This document shows, piece by piece, positions 8,874 through 16,874 of a stretch of 64,000 nt of DNA. Made by a program: the position numbers and the translations under genes. How positions within the stretch are numbered: position 1 is the stretch's first letter; each line of letters starts with the position of its first letter. Source of the DNA: Prosthecobacter gellanilyticus (GTDB lineage: Bacteria > Verrucomicrobiota > Verrucomicrobiia > Verrucomicrobiales > Verrucomicrobiaceae); assembly GCF_007992435.1 (NCBI RefSeq), contig NZ_BKAG01000003.1, positions 1 to 64,000 on the forward strand, in the 5' to 3' direction. The notes below the pieces were generated by a model. It saw only the letters and a program-made list of their open reading frames with translations, was not told the origin of the DNA and did not search any database.

Positions 8874-9314
8874 TCACTCCTCGCCGCTGAGGATGATGCT
8901 GCCGGAGGCGATCTTGGCGCCATCAGCGGTGAGGATCTCGCCGCTGATCTGGACGAGGCCGGGCATGACAGCATCCCGGCGGACCTGGAGGGTGAGGGTC
9001 TGGCCGGGGGGGATGGTGCCGAGGATCTTGAACTGGCGGACGGCGGTGAGGCGGAGGTTTTTGAGGGGATTGTCTCCCCGGTCACTCTGCGCCAGCACGC
9101 CGCCGAGCTGGGCCAGGGACTCGATCATGATCACGCCGGGGAGGATGGGCTGGCCGGGGAAGTGGCCAGTGAGGAAGGCTTCATCTCCTTTCAGAGTCCA
9201 GCGACCGGTGGCGGACTGGCCGGGCACAAGCTCGGTGATTTCATCCACAAAGCGGAAGGAGGGTCCGTGGGGCAGGCAGGAAAGCGCTTGGAAAAGGTCG
9301 GCGGGCTGCGACAT
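8874..9314 (-). CDS. FabZ-like hotdog-fold 3-hydroxyacyl-ACP dehydratase
   Basis: This 146-residue protein matches the FabZ/FabA-type dehydratase core. It has GHFPGQPILPGV with catalytic His51, followed by IESLAQ with Glu65, the general acid/base pair of the family. Length fits FabZ (about 145-150). It would dehydrate beta-hydroxyacyl-ACP in fatty acid or lipid A precursor synthesis. The gene is divergent from an acyltransferase (plsC-like) 68 nt away, which supports a lipid role. It could be a specialised paralogue and not the main FabZ, because no lpx or fab genes adjoin. Confidence 0.85.
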   Translation of the reverse strand: MSQPADLFQALSCLPHGPSFRFVDEITELVPGQSATGRWTLKGDEAFLTGHFPGQPILPGVIMIESLAQLGGVLAQSDRGDNPLKNLRLTAVRQFKILGTIPPGQTLTLQVRRDAVMPGLVQISGEILTADGAKIASGSIILSGEE

Positions 9315-9382
9315 ATTAGGCGCGTCTTAACGATGGAGTCGGCTCCTGACAAACGGCAATCCACCCTTCACCGGAGTTCTGC

Positions 9383-10174
9383 GTGATCTCTCCGGCCCTC
9401 ACCACGTGCATGCATAGCACTACCCTGGCAGACCGGCTGCGCTTCGCCACGGCAGGTGTGGTGCTGCTGACCTACTGGTCGGTGTGCTCGCTGGTGTTTC
9501 TGCCGGTGGTGAATCTGGCGCTGCTGCTGCGCTGCCAGCCGAGGCGGCGTGAGCTGGGCCAGGCAGTGCTGAAGCAGCTCTTCCGCGGGGTGGCAGGCAT
9601 CCTGCGCCGGTTTGGAGTGATCGACGTGACCTACGAAGGCTTCGAGCGTGTGAAGGCGCACATCGGTCCGGTGATCCTGGCGCCCAATCATCCGGCGCTT
9701 TGGGATGCGGTGTTTGTGCTGGCGGAGGTGGATCGGGCGGCCTGTGTGCTGAAAGCCTCGCTGCTGTGCAATCCGCTGCTCGCCTTTGGCGCGCGGGCCG
9801 CCGGGTTCATCTCGAACGAGCCTTCGCATCAAATGATGCGCCGCTGCATCGAGCTGCTGCGTGATGGCGAGCGCATTTTGTTTTTTCCGGAAGGCACGCG
9901 CACAAGACCGGAGCATGGACGGATGAATCCGCTGTCCGGTGGTCTGGCCATCATCGCGCGCAACTCAGGTGCGCCTGTGTGGCCGATCATCGTGCGGACG
10001 AGCAGCCGTTATCTAAGCAAAGGCTGGCCGATCTGGCGCCTGCCTCCTGAACCCATCCACATTCGCATCAGCATGGGCGAGCCCGTGGTGTGCAGCCCGG
10101 AGGAGGATGCGCAGAAGTTTTTGGACCAGTTGCGGGAGAGCTACATCGCCGCGGGATGCGGTGTAATGGAGTGA
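9383..10174 (+). CDS. plsC: 1-acyl-sn-glycerol-3-phosphate acyltransferase family protein
   Basis: The 263-residue protein carries the acyltransferase signatures NHPALWD (the NHxxxxD catalytic motif) and FPEGTRTRPE, plus an N-terminal hydrophobic segment (TAGVVLLTYWSVCSLVFLPVV) that would anchor it in the inner membrane. It should transfer an acyl chain to lysophosphatidic acid or a related acceptor. I chose the GTG at 9383 because GGAG sits 6 nt upstream; the in-frame ATG at 9410 is an alternative with no visible ribosome-binding site. It diverges from the FabZ-like gene. Confidence 0.85.
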   Translation: MISPALTTCMHSTTLADRLRFATAGVVLLTYWSVCSLVFLPVVNLALLLRCQPRRRELGQAVLKQLFRGVAGILRRFGVIDVTYEGFERVKAHIGPVILAPNHPALWDAVFVLAEVDRAACVLKASLLCNPLLAFGARAAGFISNEPSHQMMRRCIELLRDGERILFFPEGTRTRPEHGRMNPLSGGLAIIARNSGAPVWPIIVRTSSRYLSKGWPIWRLPPEPIHIRISMGEPVVCSPEEDAQKFLDQLRESYIAAGCGVME

Positions 10175-10205
10175 TTATTGGTTAGGTCACGAGTTCTATT
10201 TTGCC

Positions 10206-10634
10206 ATGTCATTCACAATCACATTCTGCGATGGGTGGTCTGACATCACTGAGGAAGTGGAAGCCGTAGACCCGCCTTGGACATTGGCAAAACCGGATGG
10301 TGTCGGCGCACTTCAATTCTCGATCGGGATCTACAAAGGTGGCCCCGTCCCGAATCCGACCCAGCGAGACCTGCTGTCGTTGCTTCACGGCTTTGCGACT
10401 TCACAGCAGCTAGGCGACCCGGTGGACTTGGTTGAAGAGGATGGAGAACTTCGGCTGGTGGCTGGCAGTTTTCGAGCAGGTGAAGATTTCCTGCGAGTCT
10501 GGTATGTGACGAATGGACGAAGTATCGCCCAAGTCACCTATCTATGTTCCTGGGGCGAACAGCACGCAGAACTAGCTGATTGCGAACAGATGGTTCGCAC
10601 TTTGGGATTTGATGGTGAAGCACCAATAGGTTAG
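10206..10634 (+). CDS. hypothetical protein
   Basis: This 142-residue acidic protein has no signal peptide or membrane segment, so it is probably cytoplasmic. It alternates predicted strands ([31 protein letters not shown]) and ends with a helix ([10 protein letters not shown]), a pattern seen in small immunity-type or SUKH-like folds, but I cannot assign a family. Base composition is lower in GC than its neighbours. Its stop overlaps the stop of the convergent clpX by 4 nt. Confidence 0.6.
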   Translation: MSFTITFCDGWSDITEEVEAVDPPWTLAKPDGVGALQFSIGIYKGGPVPNPTQRDLLSLLHGFATSQQLGDPVDLVEEDGELRLVAGSFRAGEDFLRVWYVTNGRSIAQVTYLCSWGEQHAELADCEQMVRTLGFDGEAPIG

Positions 10635-11911
10635 GCCGCATTCCTCTCGATCCGCTTCTTCACGATGGGCGGGCGCTCGCCTTTGACGACGGCTTCGTTG
10701 ATGGAGACGGAGCGCACGTCCATGCGGCTCGGCACGTCATACATCACGTCGAGCATGATGCGCTCAAAGATGCTGCGCAGGCCGCGCGCACCGGTGCCGC
10801 GCTTCACGGCCTCGCGGGCCATGGCCAGGAGGCCTTCCTTGTTCACATTGAGGTCCACACCTTCCATGCCGAGGAGTTTGGCATACTGCTTGAGCAGGGC
10901 GTTCTTCGGCTCGGTGAGGATGCGCACGAGCTCGCCTTCGCTGAGTTCGCGCAGTGCGCAGGTCACAGGCAGACGACCTATGAATTCGGGGATGAGGCCG
11001 AAGGTGATAAGATCCTCGGGCTCGACGTCTTTGACGAGGTCGTCCTTCTCCTCTTCCTTCTGCAAGGGGCCGCTGGAGAAGCCCATGGTGTTACGGCCTT
11101 TGCGACGGCGCACGATCTGATCGAGACCGCCGAAAGCTCCGCCGCAGATGAAGAGGATGTTCTCCGTGTTCACCTGGATGTACTCCTGCTGCGGGTGCTT
11201 GCGGCCACCCTGCGGCGGCACGTTGCAGACGGTGCCCTCGATGATCTTCAACAGCGCTTGCTGCACACCTTCGCCAGACACGTCGCGCGTGATGCTGACA
11301 TTGCCTGTGGTGCGACCGATCTTATCAATCTCATCAATGTAGATGATGCCGATCTCGGCGCGGGCGACATCGAAGTCTGCGGCCTGAAGCAGGCGCAGGA
11401 TGATGTTTTCCACGTCCTCGCCCACATAGCCGGCCTCGGTCAGGGTGGTGGCATCGGCGATGCTGAAGGGCACGTTGAGGATCTTCGCCAAGGTGCGGGC
11501 CAGGAGAGTCTTGCCGCAACCGGTGGGGCCGAGCAGGAGCACATTGCTCTTCTCGATGTCCACATCATTCGGGTCGTTGATCTTGCGCGGCTGGTCCTTC
11601 CTCATGGCCTGCTGGCGGGAGTGGAGGATGCGCTTGTAGTGATTGTGCACGGCCACGCTCAGCACCTTCTTCGCCTGGTCCTGGCCGATCACATGCTGGT
11701 CGAGGGTGGCGCGGATCTCGGCGGGACGGGGCACGATGAGCGCGCTTCCACCATTGTCAGCTTCCTGCGCTGCCTCGCGGTCGAGGATGTTTTTGCAGAC
11801 GCCGATGCAGTTGTCACAGATATACACCCCCGGGCCGGCGACGAGTTTGCGCACCTCCGCATGGCTTTTACCACAGAAGGAGCAGAGGGTGACGGTGGAG
11901 GTTCGTGGCAT
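10631..11911 (-). CDS. clpX: ATP-dependent Clp protease ATP-binding subunit ClpX
   Basis: The 426-residue AAA+ unfoldase has the ClpX zinc-binding domain (C10, C13, C32, C35), Walker A GPTGCGKT, the pore loop GYVGEDVEN, and Walker [10 protein letters not shown]. Length and motifs match the family. It recognises tagged substrates and threads them into ClpP. No clpP or tig gene adjoins, unlike the common tig-clpP-clpX arrangement, so clpX appears to be transcribed alone, toward a small hypothetical gene. Confidence 0.97.
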   Translation of the reverse strand: MPRTSTVTLCSFCGKSHAEVRKLVAGPGVYICDNCIGVCKNILDREAAQEADNGGSALIVPRPAEIRATLDQHVIGQDQAKKVLSVAVHNHYKRILHSRQQAMRKDQPRKINDPNDVDIEKSNVLLLGPTGCGKTLLARTLAKILNVPFSIADATTLTEAGYVGEDVENIILRLLQAADFDVARAEIGIIYIDEIDKIGRTTGNVSITRDVSGEGVQQALLKIIEGTVCNVPPQGGRKHPQQEYIQVNTENILFICGGAFGGLDQIVRRRKGRNTMGFSSGPLQKEEEKDDLVKDVEPEDLITFGLIPEFIGRLPVTCALRELSEGELVRILTEPKNALLKQYAKLLGMEGVDLNVNKEGLLAMAREAVKRGTGARGLRSIFERIMLDVMYDVPSRMDVRSVSINEAVVKGERPPIVKKRIERNAA

Positions 11912-12120
11912 TGGAGGGGGCTGTGGAAATGTCGCACACGGCGGGTTTGCACGTCAAGAGAAGCGTCACATCTCTGCGGAGGCGGGGGAAGAGCAGTATT
12001 GGCTATAGTAAAAACGCGCCACCCCGGTCTTCCGGTTGTTCCCGAAAAGTTGGTTTGAGAGTGGATGTAACATTTTCGAGACGTTTCCCTGCAACCTGCT
12101 TAATTTCAGACTCAATCTCC

Positions 12121-13725
12121 ATGATCGAGTTCGATTTTATCATCGTCGGCAGCGGTGCCGCGGGCCTCAGCGCGGCCCTCCATGCCAGTGAGCACGGCCG
12201 GGTGGCGCTCATCACCAAGCGCGGCGCGCTCGACTCCAACTCCAATTGGGCCCAGGGCGGGATCGCCTGCGTGACCAGTGAGCAGGACAGCGTGGAGCAG
12301 CATGTGAGCGATACTTTGATCGCCGGAGCCGGGCTCTGCCATGAGGACGCCGTGCGCACCATCGTGACCGAGGGGCCGGACCGCATCGCCGAGCTGGTGA
12401 AGTGGGGAGTCAGCTTTGATCAGCGCGAGGCCGAGGACGGTCATCTGGAATTTGATCTGACCAAAGAGGGCGGCCACTCCCGCCGCCGCGTGCTGCATGC
12501 GGCGGATGCCACGGGCCGGGAACTCACGGAGAAGCTGCTCATCGCCGTTCGTGAAAAGGCGAACATCACTCTGATGGAGCATCATTTCGCCATCGACCTG
12601 ATCACGACGACGAAGCTCGGCTATGTCTCCGAGGAGCGCATTTTAGGCCTGTACGTCCTCAATGAGGAGACGCATGAGGTGCTGACGCTGAAATCCGACC
12701 GCGTGGTGCTGGCCACCGGTGGCTGTGGACGTGTGTATCTTTACACCACGAATCCCCGCATCGCCACGGGTGACGGCGTGGCCCTGGCCTGGCGTGCCGG
12801 GGCGAATGTGGCAAACATGGAGTTCATCCAGTTTCACCCGACCTGCCTGTACCATCCGGAGAAGCGCTCCTTCCTGATCACGGAGGCCATGCGCGGTGAA
12901 GGCGCCCGGCTGGTGGGTGCTGATGGGAAGGAATTCATGCACCGCTATGATCCGCGCGGCTCGCTGGCGCCTCGTGACATCGTCGCCCGGGCCATCGACC
13001 ATGAGATCAAGCGCACAGGCGGTCCGTGTGTGTATCTGGACATCTCGCACAAGCCTGCGGAGTTCATCCTCAGCCACTTCCCGAACATTCACAAAGCCTG
13101 CCTGGAGGTGGATATCGACATCACGAAGGACCCGATTCCGGTGGTTCCGGCGGCGCATTATCAGTGCGGCGGCGTGGTCACGGATGTGAACGGAGCCACC
13201 CGCATCCGGGGTCTCTGCGCCGTGGGTGAGGTGGGCTGCACAGGTCTGCATGGAGCGAACCGTCTGGCCAGCAATTCACTGCTGGAGTGCCTGGTGATCT
13301 CCCACCGCGCGGTGGAGCACATGCTGAGAAAGATGCCGATCGGCAAAACGCATGAGCAGGAATACCCCATCCCGCCCTGGCAGGCTGGCACGGCCGTGGA
13401 CAATGACGAGCTGGTGGTGATCTACCACAACTGGGACGAGATCCGCCGTTTGATGTGGGACTATGTGTCCATCGTCCGCACCACGAAGCGTCTCCAGCGC
13501 GCTGCGGCCCGCCTGCGGAACCTGAAGCGCGAGGTGCAGGAGTTTTACTGGAACTTCCGCATCACCAGCGAGCTCCTGGAACTGCGCAATCTGGTGGAAT
13601 GCGCCTCATTGATCGTGGAATGCGCCATCCGCCGTCATGAGAGCCGCGGCCTGCACTACACGCTGGATTACCCGGAGAAGGATGAGGCTCGTCCGCCAGC
13701 GGACACAGTGGTGAGGCGGTATTGA
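12121..13725 (+). CDS. nadB: L-aspartate oxidase
   Basis: NadB oxidises L-aspartate to iminoaspartate with FAD, the first step of de novo NAD synthesis. The 534-residue protein begins with the FAD-binding VGSGAAGLSAAL motif, followed by NSNWAQGGIA, the GGHSRRRVLHAADATG segment and the C-terminal succinate dehydrogenase-flavoprotein-like domain (GLHGANRLASNSLLE). The ATG at 12121 is chosen because it begins two residues before the beta-strand of the Rossmann fold; the longer in-frame extension back to 11905 has no such similarity. No nadA or nadC is next to it. Confidence 0.95.
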   Translation: MIEFDFIIVGSGAAGLSAALHASEHGRVALITKRGALDSNSNWAQGGIACVTSEQDSVEQHVSDTLIAGAGLCHEDAVRTIVTEGPDRIAELVKWGVSFDQREAEDGHLEFDLTKEGGHSRRRVLHAADATGRELTEKLLIAVREKANITLMEHHFAIDLITTTKLGYVSEERILGLYVLNEETHEVLTLKSDRVVLATGGCGRVYLYTTNPRIATGDGVALAWRAGANVANMEFIQFHPTCLYHPEKRSFLITEAMRGEGARLVGADGKEFMHRYDPRGSLAPRDIVARAIDHEIKRTGGPCVYLDISHKPAEFILSHFPNIHKACLEVDIDITKDPIPVVPAAHYQCGGVVTDVNGATRIRGLCAVGEVGCTGLHGANRLASNSLLECLVISHRAVEHMLRKMPIGKTHEQEYPIPPWQAGTAVDNDELVVIYHNWDEIRRLMWDYVSIVRTTKRLQRAAARLRNLKREVQEFYWNFRITSELLELRNLVECASLIVECAIRRHESRGLHYTLDYPEKDEARPPADTVVRRY

Positions 13726-13754
13726 GATCCCTTTAATTTGTTCACTCTGAATGA

Positions 13755-13813
13755 GGTAGAAAGATTGGGGGTAGAAAAATTTCTGAAATCTTTTTACCCT
13801 TCATTTTTCTACC
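13755..13813. terminator. nested inverted repeat with four copies of a GTAGAAA core
   Basis: GGTAGAAA (13755-13762) pairs with TTTCTACC (13806-13813). Inside, 13769-13783 pairs imperfectly with 13785-13799. The unit GGTAGAAA is therefore present twice directly and twice inverted. It lies between the convergent nadB and coaX stops and probably acts as a bidirectional terminator; the modular repeats also suggest a dispersed repeat family. Confidence 0.55.
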
Positions 13814-13834
13814 ATCCAATGACTTGGAGTCATT

Positions 13835-14569
13835 TCAGGTGTTCAGGTTCCCCACCAGTCGCAGACCATGCAGGGTGAGATCGGGGTCGACGGGGATTTT
13901 TTCTTCGATGCCAGCCATGATCCATCCGGCATCCCCTCCTGTGGCGACGACGTGGGCATGAGCGCTCTCAGAGAGCTCTTTTTTCAGGGCGTCCAGGATG
14001 CCCCGGATCATGCCACGATAGCCGATGGCGGCTCCCGCCTGGATGGCGCCGACGGTGGAGGTGCCAATGGCGCTGGGGGGCTCGTTAAGCTCCACAAGGG
14101 GGAGGAGGGCGGTGCGCTCGTGCAGGTAGTCGGTCATCAGGCGCAGGCCGGGGGCGATGACGCCGCCGATGTAGTGTTTATCGGCGGAGAGGATGTCAAA
14201 AGTCACTGCCGTGCCGAAATCGATGACGATGCCTGGGGCTCCATGCAGATGGGCGAGGGCCACGGCATTCGCGAGGCGGTCCTGGCCGATGCTCTCGGGC
14301 TTCGGGTAGCGGATGCCGATGCCCAGGGGGGTGTCGTGGCGGAGTTCCAGGAGGGTGGGAAAGACCTCCCGCCAGACTGGGACCACCGCCGGGACCACAC
14401 TGGCGATGACGGCGCGGCCGAAATTCCAACCCGCCACGGCTTCGCGGATGGCCTCTGGCGTGACGTCGCGGGAGGGCAAATCACGACGGTCCAGGAGGGC
14501 GTCCCGGGTGGAGAGACCCAGTTTTGTGCGGCCATTGCCCACGTCGATCAGGAGGTAGTCAGCAGTCAT
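13835..14569 (-). CDS. coaX: type III pantothenate kinase
   Basis: CoaX phosphorylates pantothenate at the first step of coenzyme A synthesis. The 244-residue protein has the family motifs: [10 protein letters not shown] at the N-terminus (phosphate-binding), [18 protein letters not shown] and GGVIAPGL. The start at 14569 is chosen because it places DVGNG at residue 8, as in other CoaX proteins; the in-frame upstream extension runs into the rplS leader and is rejected. It is divergent from rplS with about 157 nt between starts. Confidence 0.93.
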   Translation of the reverse strand: MTADYLLIDVGNGRTKLGLSTRDALLDRRDLPSRDVTPEAIREAVAGWNFGRAVIASVVPAVVPVWREVFPTLLELRHDTPLGIGIRYPKPESIGQDRLANAVALAHLHGAPGIVIDFGTAVTFDILSADKHYIGGVIAPGLRLMTDYLHERTALLPLVELNEPPSAIGTSTVGAIQAGAAIGYRGMIRGILDALKKELSESAHAHVVATGGDAGWIMAGIEEKIPVDPDLTLHGLRLVGNLNT

Positions 14570-14726
14570 GTGGTTGTGGGTCTCCCTATGCCACCAAACT
14601 CGGCCTAGCGACAAGGATGGAAAAATGTGGTTGCGAATCGCCAGAACACCTGCACTATGCGCGCCCCTTGCCCGGTTCGGCCCCTCCAGGGAACCTTGTG
14701 GCGAGTGGATATACCCCTTCATCATC

Positions 14727-15086
14727 ATGAGCAACATCATCTCCAAACTCGAAGCCGAGCAGACCAAAAAGGAAATCGCTTCCTTCCACGTCGGCGACAC
14801 CGTGAAGGTGCATACCCGAGTCATCGAAGGCGACAAAGAGCGTATCCAGATCTTCGCTGGTATCGTCATCGCCCGCAAAGGCACCAGCCTGAACGAAGCC
14901 TTCACCGTCCGCAAAATTTCCTATGGCGAAGGCGTGGAGCGTGTGTTCCCCCTGCATAGCCCCAAGGTGGCCAAGATCGAAGTCACGAAGCCAGGCCGCG
15001 TGCGCCGTGCCCGCCTGCATTACCTCCGCGGACGTCAGGGCAAGGACGCCATGACCGTGAAGGACGTGGTCCAGAACGACGCTTAA
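14727..15086 (+). CDS. rplS: 50S ribosomal protein L19
   Basis: This 119-residue protein matches L19 throughout ([59 protein letters not shown]). L19 sits at the 30S-50S interface. The ATG at 14727 gives the normal length; in-frame sequence upstream is discarded. Unusually, rplS stands alone here and not with rpsP, rimM and trmD. A strong terminator follows the gene. Confidence 0.96.
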   Translation: MSNIISKLEAEQTKKEIASFHVGDTVKVHTRVIEGDKERIQIFAGIVIARKGTSLNEAFTVRKISYGEGVERVFPLHSPKVAKIEVTKPGRVRRARLHYLRGRQGKDAMTVKDVVQNDA

Positions 15087-15152
15087 TTCCAAATTTCCGA
15101 CAACGGCCAAGCTCTGAGGAGCTGGTTGCGGTTGGTTTGTTGATGTTCAGAG

Positions 15153-15190
15153 CACCTCCGCGCCGATCACGCGGAGGTGTTTTGTTTTTG
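15153..15190 (+). terminator. rho-independent terminator after rplS
   Basis: CACCTCCGCG (15153-15162) pairs perfectly with CGCGGAGGTG (15170-15179) around a 7-nt loop, followed at once by TTTTGTTTTT. This is a classic intrinsic terminator and separates rplS from pheS. Confidence 0.9.
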
Positions 15191-15295
15191 CGGCAGGTTG
15201 CACGTCCGCCGCGCCCGTCCATCATCGCCGCCCCCTGTGGAGCGTGGTTGTCTGCCAACAACCGCCCGTCCGCCTGACTTTTTCTTTTTCTTCCC

Positions 15296-16315
15296 ATGCT
15301 CACTGAACTCGACTCCCTGAAGACCGAAGCCCTCTCCGCGCTCGACACGCTGACTGATGAAGCCGCGCTGGAGGCCTTCCGCATCGACTACCTCGGCAAG
15401 AAGGGCAAGCTCACGGGTCTCAGCGCCGGCATGCGTGATGTGCCGGTCGAGCAGAAGAAGGACGTCGGTGCCAAGCTGAATGAAGTGCGTGACGCCATCA
15501 CGAATGGTCTGGCCACGCGCAAAGAAGCCCTGCAGGCCGCGAAGGATGCAGAAGCGGTGGCTGGCATCGATCTCACGCTGCCCGGCCGCCCAGGTGCAGG
15601 TACTGGTACGCTGCATCCGCTGACGCAGATCCGTGATCTCGCGGTGCGCACGCTTCGCCGCATGGGCTTCACGCTCGCGGATGGTCCTGAAGTGGAGACT
15701 GAGTGGCATTGCTTTGATGCGCTGAACACGCCTGCTGATCATCCAGCGCGCAATGAGAGCGACACTTTCTACATGCCTGATGGCAAGCTGCTGCGCACTC
15801 ACACCAGCAGTGTGCAGATCCGCACGCTGGAAACGGTGAAAGCACTGCCTGTGCGCATCATCGCCCCTGGCGCTGCGTATCGCCGCGATGAGATCGATGC
15901 GACGCACCTGAGTGTCTTCAATCAAATCGAAGCGCTCTTTGTCGACAAAGACGTGAGCCTCGCGGATCTCAAAGGCACGCTGGAGTTCTTCTTCCGCGAA
16001 GTCTTCGGTCCTGGCACGGCGGTGCGCTTCCGTCCGCACTTCTTCCCCTTCACCGAGCCGAGCTTCGAGATCGATGTGAAACTCGAAGCCAAGGGCAAGG
16101 AAGCCCGCTGGATCGAAATCGCCGGTTGCGGCATGGTGGACCCCGCTGTGTTCGCGGCGGTGAGCAAGTCACGTGGTGATGATCTCTTCCATCCTGATCA
16201 GGTGACAGGATTTGCTTTCGGCATGGGCCTCGATCGCCTCGCCATGATTCTTCACGGCATCTCGGACATCCGTCATCTCATCGAGAACGACGTTCGGTTC
16301 CTTCAGCAGTTTTGA
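15296..16315 (+). CDS. pheS: phenylalanyl-tRNA synthetase alpha subunit
   Basis: PheS is the catalytic subunit of the alpha2-beta2 class II enzyme that charges tRNA-Phe. The 339 residues show an N-terminal coiled-coil, then the class II core with HPLTQI, LRTHTSSVQIR (motif 2 region: PGAAYRRDEIDATHLSVFNQIE) and the motif 3 segment GFAFGMGLDRLAM. Length fits the family. The partner pheT lies downstream, separated by a GxxExxY gene and its flanking repeats, a disruption of the usual tight pheST pair. Confidence 0.97.
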   Translation: MLTELDSLKTEALSALDTLTDEAALEAFRIDYLGKKGKLTGLSAGMRDVPVEQKKDVGAKLNEVRDAITNGLATRKEALQAAKDAEAVAGIDLTLPGRPGAGTGTLHPLTQIRDLAVRTLRRMGFTLADGPEVETEWHCFDALNTPADHPARNESDTFYMPDGKLLRTHTSSVQIRTLETVKALPVRIIAPGAAYRRDEIDATHLSVFNQIEALFVDKDVSLADLKGTLEFFFREVFGPGTAVRFRPHFFPFTEPSFEIDVKLEAKGKEARWIEIAGCGMVDPAVFAAVSKSRGDDLFHPDQVTGFAFGMGLDRLAMILHGISDIRHLIENDVRFLQQF

Positions 16316-16331
16316 GGACTGGGGCACCTGA

Positions 16332-16378
16332 TTTTACAGGATTCACAGGATGAACATGATTCACAGGATTTTTCTTTT
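16332..16378 (+). repeat. left inverted repeat of the GxxExxY unit
   Basis: About 47 bp made of degenerate ACAGGATTCACAGGAT-type units followed by TTTTTCTTTT. It starts 17 nt after the pheS stop. Read in reverse complement, the right-hand copy at 16809-16857 matches it closely over its whole length, so the two form a large inverted pair around the gene at 16385-16804. Confidence 0.8.
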
Positions 16379-16384
16379 GGATTT

Positions 16385-16804
16385 ATGACGATGAATCAAC
16401 TCACAGAGAAGGTCATCGGCATGGCCATGGAGATCCATCGGAACATGGGAGCGGGATTCAATGAGTCCATCTACCATCGCTGCATGGAGATCGAGCTTGC
16501 CGCAGCAGGCATCGATTTTGAATCGAAGATCCCTATCGAAGTATTCTACAAAGGAAGGCTGGTTGGCAAATTCGAGGCCGACATGATCATCGTCGTCATC
16601 GACAAGCGCTTGCTGATCGAACTGAAGTCTTGCGAAGCCATCCTCAAAACTCACGAAGCCCAGACCGTGAATTATCTCTCGGCCACGAAAATCGATGACG
16701 GCCTCATCCTGAACTTTGGGGCTCCCAGCCTCCAGTTTAAACACAAATATCGTCTCTATCAGCCACGTGCCGTCAAAGACGTCGAACCTTTCGACCTGCA
16801 TTAA
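16385..16804 (+). CDS. GxxExxY protein (PD-(D/E)XK nuclease-like)
   Basis: The 139-residue protein contains the family signature G24-x-x-E27-x-x-Y30 near the start. A PD-(D/E)XK-like core follows, with D66 in KFEADMIIV and the ExK pair E79/K81 in LLIELKSCE. These are the residues expected to bind metal in this nuclease-like superfamily; the biological function of the family is not established. The gene sits between pheS and pheT, bounded on both sides by matching inverted repeats, and its codon use is less GC-biased than pheS and pheT. An alternative start is M3. This looks like an acquired unit within an otherwise conserved operon. Confidence 0.9.
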   Translation: MTMNQLTEKVIGMAMEIHRNMGAGFNESIYHRCMEIELAAAGIDFESKIPIEVFYKGRLVGKFEADMIIVVIDKRLLIELKSCEAILKTHEAQTVNYLSATKIDDGLILNFGAPSLQFKHKYRLYQPRAVKDVEPFDLH

Positions 16805-16808
16805 AAGG

Positions 16809-16857
16809 AAAAGAAAAAATCCTGTTAATCCTGTCATCTTGTTAATCCTGTAAAAAG
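16809..16857 (-). repeat. right inverted repeat of the GxxExxY unit
   Basis: It begins 5 nt after the GxxExxY stop and ends 18 nt before the pheT start. It consists of AAAAGAAAAAATCCTG followed by TTAATCCTGT-type units. Its reverse complement aligns with 16332-16378, including the terminal oligo-T/C tract, with a few substitutions. Confidence 0.8.
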
Positions 16858-16874
16858 AAGCCCCGCCAATCCCT

